A DNA stretch of 64,000 bases. Origin: Marinobacter sp. ATCH36. GTDB taxonomy: Bacteria > Pseudomonadota > Gammaproteobacteria > Pseudomonadales > Oleiphilaceae. Shown one piece after another: positions 27,042 through 35,005 of this stretch. The stretch lies in NCBI RefSeq assembly GCF_023555055.1, contig NZ_JAMJPL010000001.1:1426001-1490000 (forward strand), written 5' to 3'. Numbering within the stretch: position 1 is the first letter of the stretch; each line of letters opens with the position of its first letter. The translations under genes were made by a program, and so were the position numbers. Below the pieces are notes generated by a model that saw only the letters and a list, made by a program, of their open reading frames with translations, did no database searches and had not been told where the DNA came from.

Positions 27042-27665
27042 GTGGTCTTCGAGCTACCTGCACCGGAATTGCGAGGCTCTGAGTCATTGGTTGGTTGTAT
27101 TGAGGCTCGGCGCAGCGTAAGGGAGTACGCAAAGACACCGCTACCTATAGGTGTCTTGTCCCAATTGCTTTGGTCGGCCCAGGGAATAACGGGTCCAGAC
27201 CAAAAAAGAGCAACTCCATCGGCGGGTGGATTGCATCCGTTGCATCTACAACTCGTGGTGCAGCATGTATCAGGACTTGAGCCTGGCACTTATGAGTATA
27301 TGGCTGACAGCCATTCGCTGAAGCTTGTGGGTGACCGTATTTCGGGAAAAACCATGTACGGGCTCGGTATTGGTGATCAGCCATGGTTGAAAGAGGCGGC
27401 TATCGTCATCGGAGTTACAGCGAAACTCGGAGACGTGGTTCGGCACTTTGAACGTCAGCCGCCCCAGGGAGAGCGCGGTGCTCGCTACGTATATATGGAA
27501 ACCGGCGCTTTAGCACAAAATGTCCATCTCCAGAGTACTGCTCTCGGAGTCGGTTGTGTTCTGGTGGCAGGGTTCGATGGTGCAAGGGTGAAGGATGCAT
27601 TGAGGTTGCCTTCAGGCTTGGAGCCTACTGCACTGCTGTGTATCGGGCAACGGCGAGGTGTCTAA
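27042..27665 (+). CDS. SagB/nitroreductase-type FMN oxidoreductase
   Basis: A 207-residue nitroreductase-fold protein with IEARRSVREYAKTPLP at the start, the flavin-contacting TPSAGGLHPLHLQLVV (~60-75) and a C-terminal ALGVGCVLVAGFDGARVKDALRLP. These features match SagB-type dehydrogenases that act alone or in azole-peptide clusters. No peptide-modifying partner lies nearby. Start GTG at 27042 behind AAAGGGGAG. Confidence 0.8.
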   Translation: MVFELPAPELRGSESLVGCIEARRSVREYAKTPLPIGVLSQLLWSAQGITGPDQKRATPSAGGLHPLHLQLVVQHVSGLEPGTYEYMADSHSLKLVGDRISGKTMYGLGIGDQPWLKEAAIVIGVTAKLGDVVRHFERQPPQGERGARYVYMETGALAQNVHLQSTALGVGCVLVAGFDGARVKDALRLPSGLEPTALLCIGQRRGV

Positions 27666-27777
27666 CATAAAAGGGTCATGTCTGCCCTGTTTTTCAAAAG
27701 CGGAGCGCGATTCCCGGACTCCTCAAGCTCTCGGATTGCGCTGTCTGTAAGAACTACCTTCCATGGTGTTGTCGAAA
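27666..27777. other. Short gap with unassigned minus-strand coding-like sequence
   Basis: On the minus strand an open stretch reads ISTTPWKVVLTDSAIRELEE without start or recognisable family. It adjoins the chimeric relic at 27778-28074 and is probably debris. Confidence 0.2.
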
Positions 27778-28074
27778 TCAGGTATCCCGTTTCTTTCTGA
27801 TGGTTTGCTCCGCACGCTCTGTGAGATAAGTAGCGTTCAGCGCAAGTAGATTGAGGCCAGAGACGACGATGTTGCGCCGGAAAATCTCGGGAATCCATTC
27901 CACTCGGCCGCATTGGGGGAGAGTGTCTAGCAAGGTTTGAAGTGGGGTTGGTTCAGCCATGGGCAAGCGCCTGCACACAGAGGCAGAACAGCTCCACCGA
28001 GAAAAACCGGTGTTCGCCGGCTGTTCTGCCACGAATAGCTGGCCACCGGATTCGTTGATCCCGCCTTCAATCAT
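27778..28074 (-). pseudogene. Chimeric relic: nucleoside deoxyribosyltransferase tail plus internally deleted MOSC gene
   Basis: From 28074 the minus strand encodes MIEGGINESGGQLFVAEQ, the C-terminal end of the deoxyribosyltransferase found complete at 61376-61921. Then, from ATG at 27960, it encodes the first ~21 codons of the MOSC protein (EPTPLQTLLDTLPQCGRVEW; complete at 45129-45614), joined in frame to a later part (PEIFRRNIVVSGLNLLAL). About 75 MOSC codons are missing between. The rest has degenerated. Confidence 0.8.
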
Positions 28075-28172
28075 CAGATGGATTACCTGCGAATGACTGG
28101 GTGTGGACGTAGCCTAACTTCAAGTCTGATGAGGCCTGTAGGGTAAACCTGCATGTCCATGGGGACCTCTTG

Positions 28173-28200
28173 TGGGAAACGGGGAACAGATCTATTATTT
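28173..28200. repeat. GGGACAG-type repeat tail
   Basis: Degenerate copy (GGGAACAGATCTATTATTT) of the CCGGGACAGATYTATTTTC repeat. Confidence 0.6.
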
Positions 28201-28247
28201 GGGTTCCTAGGCAAGCCTGCATCTTGGCCTCCAGTGCCAGCGTCCGG

Positions 28248-28679
28248 TTAATTGGGCAGCCTGGACCGCTTTTCTGGAGTCATTTCCCGCTCCCACTCAG
28301 CTTCATCTCCCGGCGCTGGCAGAAACCGGCCAAACTCGATCATCTGAGTTTCTGGAATGTCCTGCAGATAGATCCAGACGTCCTCGGCCGTTATGCCCGC
28401 AATCCGGACTATCTCCTCAAGCATCTGGTTCATCAGCGCCTGCTTAATATCGTTACTGCGGCCTTGCCGTACCAAGCCGTGCACATACACCTGTGGCGCC
28501 TTGTTCACGCTGCCCCCTACAAAGTGGTCGCCCTGATGGGTAGAAAAAAACAAAACCTGGGCAAAAAAACGGGGCGCGCCGGATTGCGTGTTATGGGCCG
28601 TTGTTATGGCCTCCGCCATCTGAGATTTCTGCTGCGGCGACAGAGCAAAATTCGCGACCGTGACAGTATAAGTTGGCAT
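28248..28679 (-). CDS. Tautomerase-superfamily protein
   Basis: A 143-residue protein beginning MPTYTVTVANFALSPQQK. The Pro directly after Met is the catalytic base of 4-oxalocrotonate tautomerase-like enzymes once Met is removed. The sequence has two related halves (QVLFFSTHQGDHFVGG then DIKQALMNQMLEEIVRIAG), and the C-terminal EFGRFLPAPGDEAEWERE is common in the subfamily annotated as 4-oxalocrotonate tautomerase family enzymes. Substrate unknown. Confidence 0.75.
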   Translation of the reverse strand: MPTYTVTVANFALSPQQKSQMAEAITTAHNTQSGAPRFFAQVLFFSTHQGDHFVGGSVNKAPQVYVHGLVRQGRSNDIKQALMNQMLEEIVRIAGITAEDVWIYLQDIPETQMIEFGRFLPAPGDEAEWEREMTPEKRSRLPN

Positions 28680-28775
28680 TGGGACATCCTACCGAGAGTG
28701 ACGTGTATTTGTCTGTTGTGGTCCATATTGAGAATCAGGTGGTCTTGCGCGGACGGGCTGGGTGGGCGTCAGTGA

Positions 28776-28810
28776 GAGGAAAGCCGGGACAGACTGATTT
28801 CCTGTCCCTA
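28776..28810. repeat. GGGACAG-type repeat forming a hairpin
   Basis: A copy of the repeat in which GGGACAG (28786-28792) pairs with CTGTCCC (28802-28808). It lies in the gap between convergently decaying segments and the lipoprotein gene; may act as a weak terminator. Confidence 0.55.
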
Positions 28811-28840
28811 TATCCTGCTTTTAGCCCAGTTTTCCCCTAT

Positions 28841-29341
28841 CTAAATATCTCCGAGCATTCTTCGAAAGCCATCAGAATCGAGAAAGTCAGATTCCAGCTT
28901 GATTAAGTTACCGTTGCCGGACTGAAAGAATACAAACGAGGAATTTGAATCAGACAGAAAGTAATAATAGGCTTGACCCTCGATTTTCCAGGCGCCCGCG
29001 TCCGCACCCTTCACGAACACGTTTTTGAAAGACGCCACGCTGGCCTGGGCACAACTGTGGTTGTCTTTCTCTGATAGTGTTGCTTCGAAAAAGTTCGACC
29101 ATCCGCAGCCTCCGGTTTCAAGAGTGTTTTCGGTACCAAAACTTATATATCGCTTGCCGATGATGTCGGAATATTTGATCAGCAAAATGTCGTTGTTCAC
29201 ACCCAATGACCCAACGATAACCGGAGACCTGGGCACCTGGAATTTCATACCAGCATAGGCGGCGGTGATGTATTGGTTAGTTTGAGCGCAGGCCGAGAGA
29301 GAAGCGAAAGCCAAAGCGACTAGTAGGGTGGTTCTTTTCAT
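28841..29341 (-). CDS. Hypothetical lipoprotein
   Basis: 166 residues with a lipobox signal peptide (MKRTTLLVALAFASLSAC). The mature part contains four cysteines and aromatic-rich C-terminal strands (YYYFLSDSNSSFVFFQSGNG). No family recognised. It follows the next gene upstream (29343-29663) by one base on the same strand, so both are probably cotranscribed. Confidence 0.7.
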   Translation of the reverse strand: MKRTTLLVALAFASLSACAQTNQYITAAYAGMKFQVPRSPVIVGSLGVNNDILLIKYSDIIGKRYISFGTENTLETGGCGWSNFFEATLSEKDNHSCAQASVASFKNVFVKGADAGAWKIEGQAYYYFLSDSNSSFVFFQSGNGNLIKLESDFLDSDGFRRMLGDI

Positions 29342-29342
29342 A

Positions 29343-29663
29343 TCACAATCCTTGTTTTGCCAATTCCATTTTGTTGCGAAAGTTTACTGCGACGCGCTGC
29401 CGGCAGGTTTCGTAAATCTGAGTGTCGCCAGAGGCAATCTGCTTTCCAATCTTCGCGACTTGCTTGATGATGTACTTGCCGCCCGGGCGGCCAGAGATGG
29501 GGCGAGGGACGAAATCCATCGCTGCTGAGCAGCTCTGCGCTTCTTCGAGTGCCTCGTAGGCGATGGCAGCCATACCTTGGTTAACGGATTCCGGCGAGGT
29601 TGTCTCTTCGCCCCAGAAATAATTGATGACTGCAGAGACGTGTTCGCGTTGGTCAGATTCCAT
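29343..29663 (-). CDS. Hypothetical protein
   Basis: 106 residues, mostly helical, no signal peptide. Contains FWGEETTSPESVNQGMAAIAYEALEEAQSC and a basic GGKYIIKQVAKIGKQI stretch. Its stop is one base from the start of the lipoprotein gene downstream. Function not recognised. Confidence 0.55.
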   Translation of the reverse strand: MESDQREHVSAVINYFWGEETTSPESVNQGMAAIAYEALEEAQSCSAAMDFVPRPISGRPGGKYIIKQVAKIGKQIASGDTQIYETCRQRVAVNFRNKMELAKQGL

Positions 29664-29804
29664 TGTTTCGTTCCTTGTAAACAGGGCCCTTCCTGGGCAA
29701 CGAATCTGAAGATACAGAGACGGCTGTTTGTCGGCAAGTTTTCGAAACTTGAACAGATCTGTTTTTGAGTAACATTCAGCTTAGAGAACCAAAAATTCCT
29801 GTGT

Positions 29805-30974
29805 TCAGTCGGGGCTATCACTTAACCGTTCCAAACGTGGCCTGAATGTATTCACGAAAGCGTTCACAGCTCCCGAGAAATAGGTTTTTGTGTTCTGATC
29901 TCTTACCGGAGGCCATTCACCGTGTATTCGTTTGTGTGTAATAACACGGCAATTCTTGTCGTCCCACTCGATTGCATACGGTAGCTCATTACCAATAGCC
30001 TCAGCGTCCTCTTTCAATGCATGGTATAGCGAGACACCTTCTTCAGAACTCGACAGTCGCAGAAAACAGCCGATTTCAGAAGAAGCTTTTAAGAAATAGA
30101 GAGTTATCCAAGCTGTAGTTGAGGAGGGCGGCAATGAAAAGAACACGTTACCTCTGGCAAGCGGGTTTGCCACTGGTTGTTCTGGGTCATCGAGTCTTAG
30201 GTCCTTTATGAAGTCCTTCCAAAACTCATGGTACTGCTCGAAAAGGGGGTTTACTTCTTCTTGAATCTGTTCTCGCTGGCTCGTGGGCTCCGCAAAGTCG
30301 GAGATATAAACCGTTCGCTGGATTTCTTTCGTCTGGAATAGTGTACGAGGCTGGATGAACGTCAAGTCCTTGTCCTCGGTTTGATATACCGCAGTTTCAA
30401 TCATTGCCAGTGTAAATTTCATGTTGGCGGTAAGGTCTAAATATTGAACCATCGCCTGGGTGTCGCTGCGGATCCCGTCGCCCGCGATCACAAGCATGAA
30501 ATCACCTTGTGCTAACGAGTTGCTAACGCCGTCAACGAATTCGCTTTCCTCCGTGTTGGGGAAGCGTCGTTTGACCAACTCGTAAGGTATATTTCCTTTT
30601 TCCCCGGTTCTGCGAGTGACCTCGCGTTGCAGGTCCGAATAGCTCCAGGTTTGTAACTCTTTTGCGTAGTCGAGAATCTGGCCAATAACTTTTCTCCGAG
30701 CTTCGGGGTTTCTCCAGAGCTTGGTTTCCACGATGACCACTTTTCCTTGTGGCGTTACGTAAACGATATCTATTGGTCCAGCGCCTGTTCCCATTTCCAT
30801 GCATAGAGGCACGACATCTCTGTACCCCGGATTGATTTCGCCGAAAGGCAGGCTGTTGGGGGTTTTAAAAAGTTGTTCTTGTAGCCACTGCTCGGAGAAA
30901 CCTTCATTGAAAGCGAGCCGAAAAAGTGGTCGAGCGTTTGAATTCGCGTCGATGAGAAAGGGTACTGCGCGCAA
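29805..30974 (-). CDS. Uncharacterised protein with PD-(D/E)XK nuclease-like motif
   Basis: 389 residues. GPIDIVYVTPQGKVVIVETKLW gives D69, E83 and K85 in the order and spacing of a PD-(D/E)XK active site, followed by ARRKVIGQILDYA, the usual helix. The C-terminal half contains a block repeated in related hypothetical proteins (RITHKRIHGEWPPVRD). Possibly a DNA-damage or defence nuclease. It has its own promoter region and no partner gene on its strand. Confidence 0.6.
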   Translation of the reverse strand: MRAVPFLIDANSNARPLFRLAFNEGFSEQWLQEQLFKTPNSLPFGEINPGYRDVVPLCMEMGTGAGPIDIVYVTPQGKVVIVETKLWRNPEARRKVIGQILDYAKELQTWSYSDLQREVTRRTGEKGNIPYELVKRRFPNTEESEFVDGVSNSLAQGDFMLVIAGDGIRSDTQAMVQYLDLTANMKFTLAMIETAVYQTEDKDLTFIQPRTLFQTKEIQRTVYISDFAEPTSQREQIQEEVNPLFEQYHEFWKDFIKDLRLDDPEQPVANPLARGNVFFSLPPSSTTAWITLYFLKASSEIGCFLRLSSSEEGVSLYHALKEDAEAIGNELPYAIEWDDKNCRVITHKRIHGEWPPVRDQNTKTYFSGAVNAFVNTFRPRLERLSDSPD

Positions 30975-31165
30975 TGTAATGATCCTGATTAAGATGCTTT
31001 GCTTAGTATCCTAGTCGAGAGTCTTTGGACTTCAAGGGTTTGAGGGTGGGTCTCGGGCACCGTCGGTCTGGTCCAGTACCCGTCTTCAATCGTTTTTCAG
31101 ACTCATTATTCATTTGGCTTAATGAACCTATTTAGGTACGCTTTGTTTGTCAAGGAAGGAATCGT

Positions 31166-31519
31166 ATGACAAGGAAAACGGTTAACGTCGTGTTTTACAG
31201 AACCACCAATGGGCGAGAGCCGGTCAAAGAGTGGTTGTTGAAGCTGGATAAAAATGATCGTTCAGTGATTGGGACTGACTTGAAAACGGTTGAATACGGG
31301 TGGCCGCTTGGAATGCCCCTCGTAAGAGGCTTCTCTGGGAAAGCCAATTCGGACTTGTGGGAGGTTCGTAGTGACCTATCAGACAGTCGGATTGCGCGAA
31401 TCATTTTCACGATGTTTCGCGGCGACATGGTTTTGCTGAATGGCTTTATTAAGAAGACTCAGAAAACACCGGATCATGAGTTGGCAAAGGCGAGAGATCG
31501 AAAGAAGAATCTTGTCTGA
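31166..31519 (+). CDS. RelE/HigB-type toxin (phage Gp49-like)
   Basis: 117 residues; VVFYRTTNGREPVKEWLLKLDKNDRSVIG, LWEVRSDLSDSRIARIIFTMF and LLNGFIKKTQKTPDHELAKARDR are the typical blocks of toxins that cleave mRNA on the ribosome. The antitoxin gene follows by 14 bases, the toxin-first order of HigBA. A short dyad (ACCT-N4-AGGT, ~31129-31140) lies upstream and may be the operator. Confidence 0.88.
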   Translation: MTRKTVNVVFYRTTNGREPVKEWLLKLDKNDRSVIGTDLKTVEYGWPLGMPLVRGFSGKANSDLWEVRSDLSDSRIARIIFTMFRGDMVLLNGFIKKTQKTPDHELAKARDRKKNLV

Positions 31520-31533
31520 ATGGGAGCAAGAAA

Positions 31534-31845
31534 ATGACACCTTATAAACACGTTGGCAGCTCTCTCGATGATCTGCTTGAATCTGACGGTACTCTTGAGC
31601 AAGTAGAAGCTGAGGCGTTGAAGCGGGTCATTGTCTGGCAGATTGAGCAGGCAATGGGGCAGACCGGCGTAAACAAGTCTCAACTTGCCCAGAAAATGCA
31701 CACGAGCCGGACCGTGGTTAACCGTCTTCTTGATGAGAAGGACACTGGTGTAACCATCACAACGCTTGTCAAAGCGGGGCGCGCATTAGGGATGACATGG
31801 ACGCTGGAGTCGAACGGAAATAATGGTTCTCATGAGGCTGCTTGA
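31534..31845 (+). CDS. XRE-family antitoxin (HigA-like)
   Basis: 103 residues with a helix-turn-helix at ~50-85 (GVNKSQLAQKMHTSRTVVNRLLDEKDTGVTITTLVKAG). It neutralises the toxin encoded just upstream and represses the pair. Confidence 0.88.
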   Translation: MTPYKHVGSSLDDLLESDGTLEQVEAEALKRVIVWQIEQAMGQTGVNKSQLAQKMHTSRTVVNRLLDEKDTGVTITTLVKAGRALGMTWTLESNGNNGSHEAA

Positions 31846-31858
31846 AAACCGTTGCAGA

Positions 31859-31946
31859 GTTACAAAACTCATAAGGTGTAAATTGTAAGACTGATTTATC
31901 GTTCGCATCCGACTGATTAAGAAAATTAAAACAAGGATGTTCTCAT
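31859..31946 (+). repeat. Leader repeat of the NERD gene (copied at 52428-52515)
   Basis: Begins GTTACAAAACTCATAAGG and runs to the NERD start codon. It is ~80% identical to 52428-52515, where no NERD gene follows and the ATG has become ATA. A shorter, weaker match begins at 61926. Probably a promoter/leader carried along in a segmental duplication. Confidence 0.7.
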
Positions 31947-33000
31947 GATAGATCTTGGCTCCACCTTCCAGGGAGCACTTTCTGAATTCTGGTACTTGAT
32001 TCTCCCGTTCATCATCGTGGCTTTGGTGAGGACACCCTGGTTCAAGGGCAAGGCAGGGGAATTTCTCGTCAACGTTTCTGCGCGGCGGCTGCTCGAAAAA
32101 TCCCGTTATCATCTGATTAATAACGTCACCCTCCCTACAGAAGACGGCACCACGCAGATTGACCATGTTCTGATTTCAGAGTTTGGCGTTTTCGTTGTGG
32201 AAACCAAGAATATGAAAGGCTGGATTTTCGGTAGCCCGCACCAGCGTTTTTGGACCCAGAAGATTTTTCGATCCAACCACAAGTTTCAGAATCCGCTACA
32301 TCAGAACTACAAGCATGTAAAAACGCTGCAGGCCTTGCTCGGGTTTGGTGATCACCAGATGCATTCGGTGGTGGTGTTCGTCGGCGACAGTACCTTCAAG
32401 ACATCTATGCCCGACAACGTGACCAGGGGGCTGGGCTATGTTCGCTATATCAAGTCGAAGCAGGGAAGGGTGCTGAGCCCGGAGCAGGTAAAAGAAGCGC
32501 TGGAAAAGATGGCATCTGGTCGTCTGAAGGAATCATTTTCGACTGATCGGGCCCATGTGAGGCATGTCAGAGAGTTGGTATCTGAACGCGATGGCGTTAA
32601 GCCTCGTCGGGCGCGTAGAGGGCTTCTCAAGATCTTGGTTTTACCGGCAATGCTGGTCGCATTCAGTTTAATTATTTCACATGCTTATTCGAACTTCGCG
32701 TCGAAGGCGACGGCGTTAGCCACAAAGAATATGCCGGAACAACGGGTCGAGAGAAGCCAGTCGCCTGCATCTGGCGAGCCTGACGTGCAGATCAAAGTGA
32801 GCTCCAGGGAAGAGGGAAAACAGACGAATGTGGCGACTCGAATTCAGCGCATTGATCAATCACCTTCCAAACTCTATTTGGCGATGCAGGAATGCAACTC
32901 TTTGATCGCTGCCGCCCTTGGTAACCAAGATCCGAGATTGTTGCGAGACCGGGATAAGGCCTGTGCCAGGTATAAGGTGCTGAAGGGAGAGGTGCATTGA
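31945..33000 (+). CDS. NERD-domain membrane protein
   Basis: 351 residues. A membrane segment (~12-28), then a NERD (nuclease-related) domain ~35-150 with QIDHVLISEFGVFVVETKNM, in which D73, E86 and K88 match the nuclease-like core. A second membrane segment lies at ~230-250 (ILVLPAMLVAFSLIIS), followed by a Lys/Arg-rich, probably disordered tail. NERD proteins are thought to act on DNA, but function is unproven. The stop overlaps the TTG start of the next gene. Confidence 0.82.
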   Translation: MIDLGSTFQGALSEFWYLILPFIIVALVRTPWFKGKAGEFLVNVSARRLLEKSRYHLINNVTLPTEDGTTQIDHVLISEFGVFVVETKNMKGWIFGSPHQRFWTQKIFRSNHKFQNPLHQNYKHVKTLQALLGFGDHQMHSVVVFVGDSTFKTSMPDNVTRGLGYVRYIKSKQGRVLSPEQVKEALEKMASGRLKESFSTDRAHVRHVRELVSERDGVKPRRARRGLLKILVLPAMLVAFSLIISHAYSNFASKATALATKNMPEQRVERSQSPASGEPDVQIKVSSREEGKQTNVATRIQRIDQSPSKLYLAMQECNSLIAAALGNQDPRLLRDRDKACARYKVLKGEVH

Positions 33001-33638
33001 ACCAGACAGGATTACTCACCGCCTGGAACGACGATAAGGGTTTCGGCTTCATCACCCCCGAGGGTGGTGGCGAGCGGGTTTTTGCGCATATCAGTGTTTA
33101 TGCGGGCCGGGGCAGGCCGGTTTCTGGTCGCAAGGTAAAGTTCGTTATTACCAGAGATGGCCAGGGGCGTTTAAGGGCAGGGCGTTTTCAGTATGTGGGT
33201 GCTGCGAAGGTTGGGGCCAGTGTCGCGCCCGGAACCTGGTTGGCCGGTGTTTTTGTGTTGGGCTTTTTCGCAGTTCTGGTGGGGCTTTTCTATCAGCGTT
33301 ATCTGCCGGTTTCTGTTCTGGCTGCCTACGGAAGCGTCAGCCTGGTGTTGTTCTTTATGTACGGAATGGACAAACAGTCTGCACAGAGCGGCGGACAGCG
33401 CACTGCGGAGAATACCCTTCACTTTTTCGAACTGTGCTGCGGCTGGCCCGGTGCGCTGATGGCCCAGCAGGTGTTCCGGCATAAAACGCGGAAGGGCAGC
33501 TATCAGTTTGTTTTCTGGCTGGCGGTGCTTGCGAACCTGGGAGCCCTGGGCTGGCTGATGGTTTCGCCCGATGCGATGAGCTTTCGGCAGCAGTTGGGTT
33601 TTGATTCGTCGAGGTCGTTACAGCCGCTTATCTGGTAA
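32997..33638 (+). CDS. Cold-shock domain plus DUF1294 membrane protein
   Basis: 213 residues. The N-terminal part is a cold-shock RNA-binding domain (GLLTAWNDDKGFGFITPEGGGERVFAHISVY), followed by membrane segments and the C-terminal DUF1294 block (YGMDKQSAQ ... RTAENTLHFFELCCGWPGALMAQQVFRHKTRKGSYQ). TTG start at 32997, overlapping the NERD stop, with GGGAGAGG upstream. Confidence 0.88.
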   Translation: MNQTGLLTAWNDDKGFGFITPEGGGERVFAHISVYAGRGRPVSGRKVKFVITRDGQGRLRAGRFQYVGAAKVGASVAPGTWLAGVFVLGFFAVLVGLFYQRYLPVSVLAAYGSVSLVLFFMYGMDKQSAQSGGQRTAENTLHFFELCCGWPGALMAQQVFRHKTRKGSYQFVFWLAVLANLGALGWLMVSPDAMSFRQQLGFDSSRSLQPLIW

Positions 33639-33692
33639 TCTGAACAGAGTGCGATGCGGCGCGGCCGTGGTGCTCGCGCAAGGGAGGAGCTA

Positions 33693-34202
33693 ATGGTCAG
33701 ACAGACCAAACCAAATGCCTTTGCCCTGTTGGGTTTTCTCGGATTTTCCGGTTTGCTTGTGGCTGGCGATTGCGAGATGGACGAAACTGATAGGTCTTTT
33801 CTGGATCGCGTCAACGAAGCTCGCAGCCAGCCCAGGCAATGTGGCAACGAGAACTTCGACGCAGCCGAACCGCTTTCGTGGAACTGCAAACTCGAGGATG
33901 CTGCCCTGGCCCATTCGGAGGATATGGTAGAGCAGGAATACTTTAGCCATACCAGCCCTGACGGTGTCCAGATGGGCGAGCGGGTACGAAGCAGAGGTTA
34001 CAACTGGTCGGCGGTTGGCGAAAATATCGCAGGGGGTCAGAACTCCGTTGATGACGTCGTGGCTGGTTGGCTCTCGAGCCCGGGTCACTGCGCTAATATC
34101 ATGAGTCCGAAATTCACCGAAATGGGCGCGGCGAGGGTCGAGGCGCCAGGCTCCCAGCACTCCCCTTCGTGGACCCAGGTTTTTGGGCGGCCGGCGCGTT
34201 AA
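33693..34202 (+). CDS. CAP-domain (SCP/PR-1-like) protein
   Basis: 169 residues from ATG 33693 (GGGAGGAG upstream). A hydrophobic N-terminal segment (AFALLGFLGFSGLLVAGDC) looks like a signal or lipoprotein sequence. The CAP domain has DRVNEARSQPRQCG, LEDAALAHSEDM, FSHTSPDG, VGENIAGG and WLSSPGHCANIM, with the usual His and Glu residues. An internally deleted copy lies at 51711. Confidence 0.88.
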   Translation: MVRQTKPNAFALLGFLGFSGLLVAGDCEMDETDRSFLDRVNEARSQPRQCGNENFDAAEPLSWNCKLEDAALAHSEDMVEQEYFSHTSPDGVQMGERVRSRGYNWSAVGENIAGGQNSVDDVVAGWLSSPGHCANIMSPKFTEMGAARVEAPGSQHSPSWTQVFGRPAR

Positions 34203-34312
34203 GCCATTTCGACATTCTGACGATCAGGCCTGCGATGGGCAGATGTTCGCAACTGCCACCTGCCTTAATGCTTTCTGATACACTCAAAAAGTGAATCACA
34301 TAGGCGAGCACC

Positions 34313-34726
34313 ATGGCACCTGATGCAATCAAACATCCTGATATCGAGAAAATCAGCGAGCTACTCGCCGGTTTCCCGCACATCCGCCTTGCCGCTCTTT
34401 TCGGCTCCATGGCCCGTGGAGCAGCCCGGCCAGACAGTGACATTGATGTCGCCGTCCAGGCGGACAAAGAACTCAGCGTGGATGAACGCATTGCGATCAC
34501 AGAAGCCATTGCTCTGGCCTTCAACCGCCCGGTTGATCTGGTGGACTTACGCACAGCCGGCCAGCCGTTACTGGACCAGATTGTCAGCACTGGCTTACAG
34601 GTGATCGGCACGCGTTACCAATGGGGCGACCTGATCTATCGCAATATTATGGAAAATGAAGATTTTGTTCCTTATCAGAAACGCATACTCGAAGGCCGGC
34701 GCAACGCATGGATGAGCAACTCGTAG
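34313..34726 (+). CDS. mntA: MNT-type nucleotidyltransferase antitoxin (MntA-like)
   Basis: 137 residues with the minimal nucleotidyltransferase motif GSMARGAARPDSDIDVAV (GS..RG...DSD.D). MntA AMPylates the HEPN toxin HepT. Typical partner gene overlaps at 34708, but that partner is gutted here, leaving the antitoxin as an apparent orphan. Confidence 0.87.
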   Translation: MAPDAIKHPDIEKISELLAGFPHIRLAALFGSMARGAARPDSDIDVAVQADKELSVDERIAITEAIALAFNRPVDLVDLRTAGQPLLDQIVSTGLQVIGTRYQWGDLIYRNIMENEDFVPYQKRILEGRRNAWMSNS

Positions 34727-34966
34727 CACAGAAACTGGAATCCCTCAGGCGCTGCATTCAGCGGGTAGAGTCCCGACTGCCCGAAGACCTGGATGCTCTA
34801 CTGGTTGATCTGGATGCGCAGGATATTGTCTCGCTGAACCTCACCCGTGCCGTACAGATGTGCGTTGATATTGCCTCACACTGAGATTGTGTACGCCATC
34901 TGCACTAAGCATCTCGGCGATTTTCGGGCGTTTGCCAGGGTGTTTTCGGATTTAATTGCGTAGACG
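34708..34966 (+). pseudogene. hepT: HepT (HEPN toxin), internally deleted
   Basis: ATG at 34708 overlaps mntA by 19 bases, giving a HepT-like start (LESLRRCIQRVESRLPEDLDAL ... LTRAVQMCVDIASH) that stops at 34882-34884, 58 residues instead of ~140. After this, HLGDFRAFARVFSDLIA, the usual HepT C-terminus, is readable at ~34913-34966. The middle, including the catalytic R-x4-6-H motif, is missing. Confidence 0.75.
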
Positions 34967-35005
34967 GGACACTAGCCCTCGTAAATCATCTTTCGGGTCT
35001 GTTTT

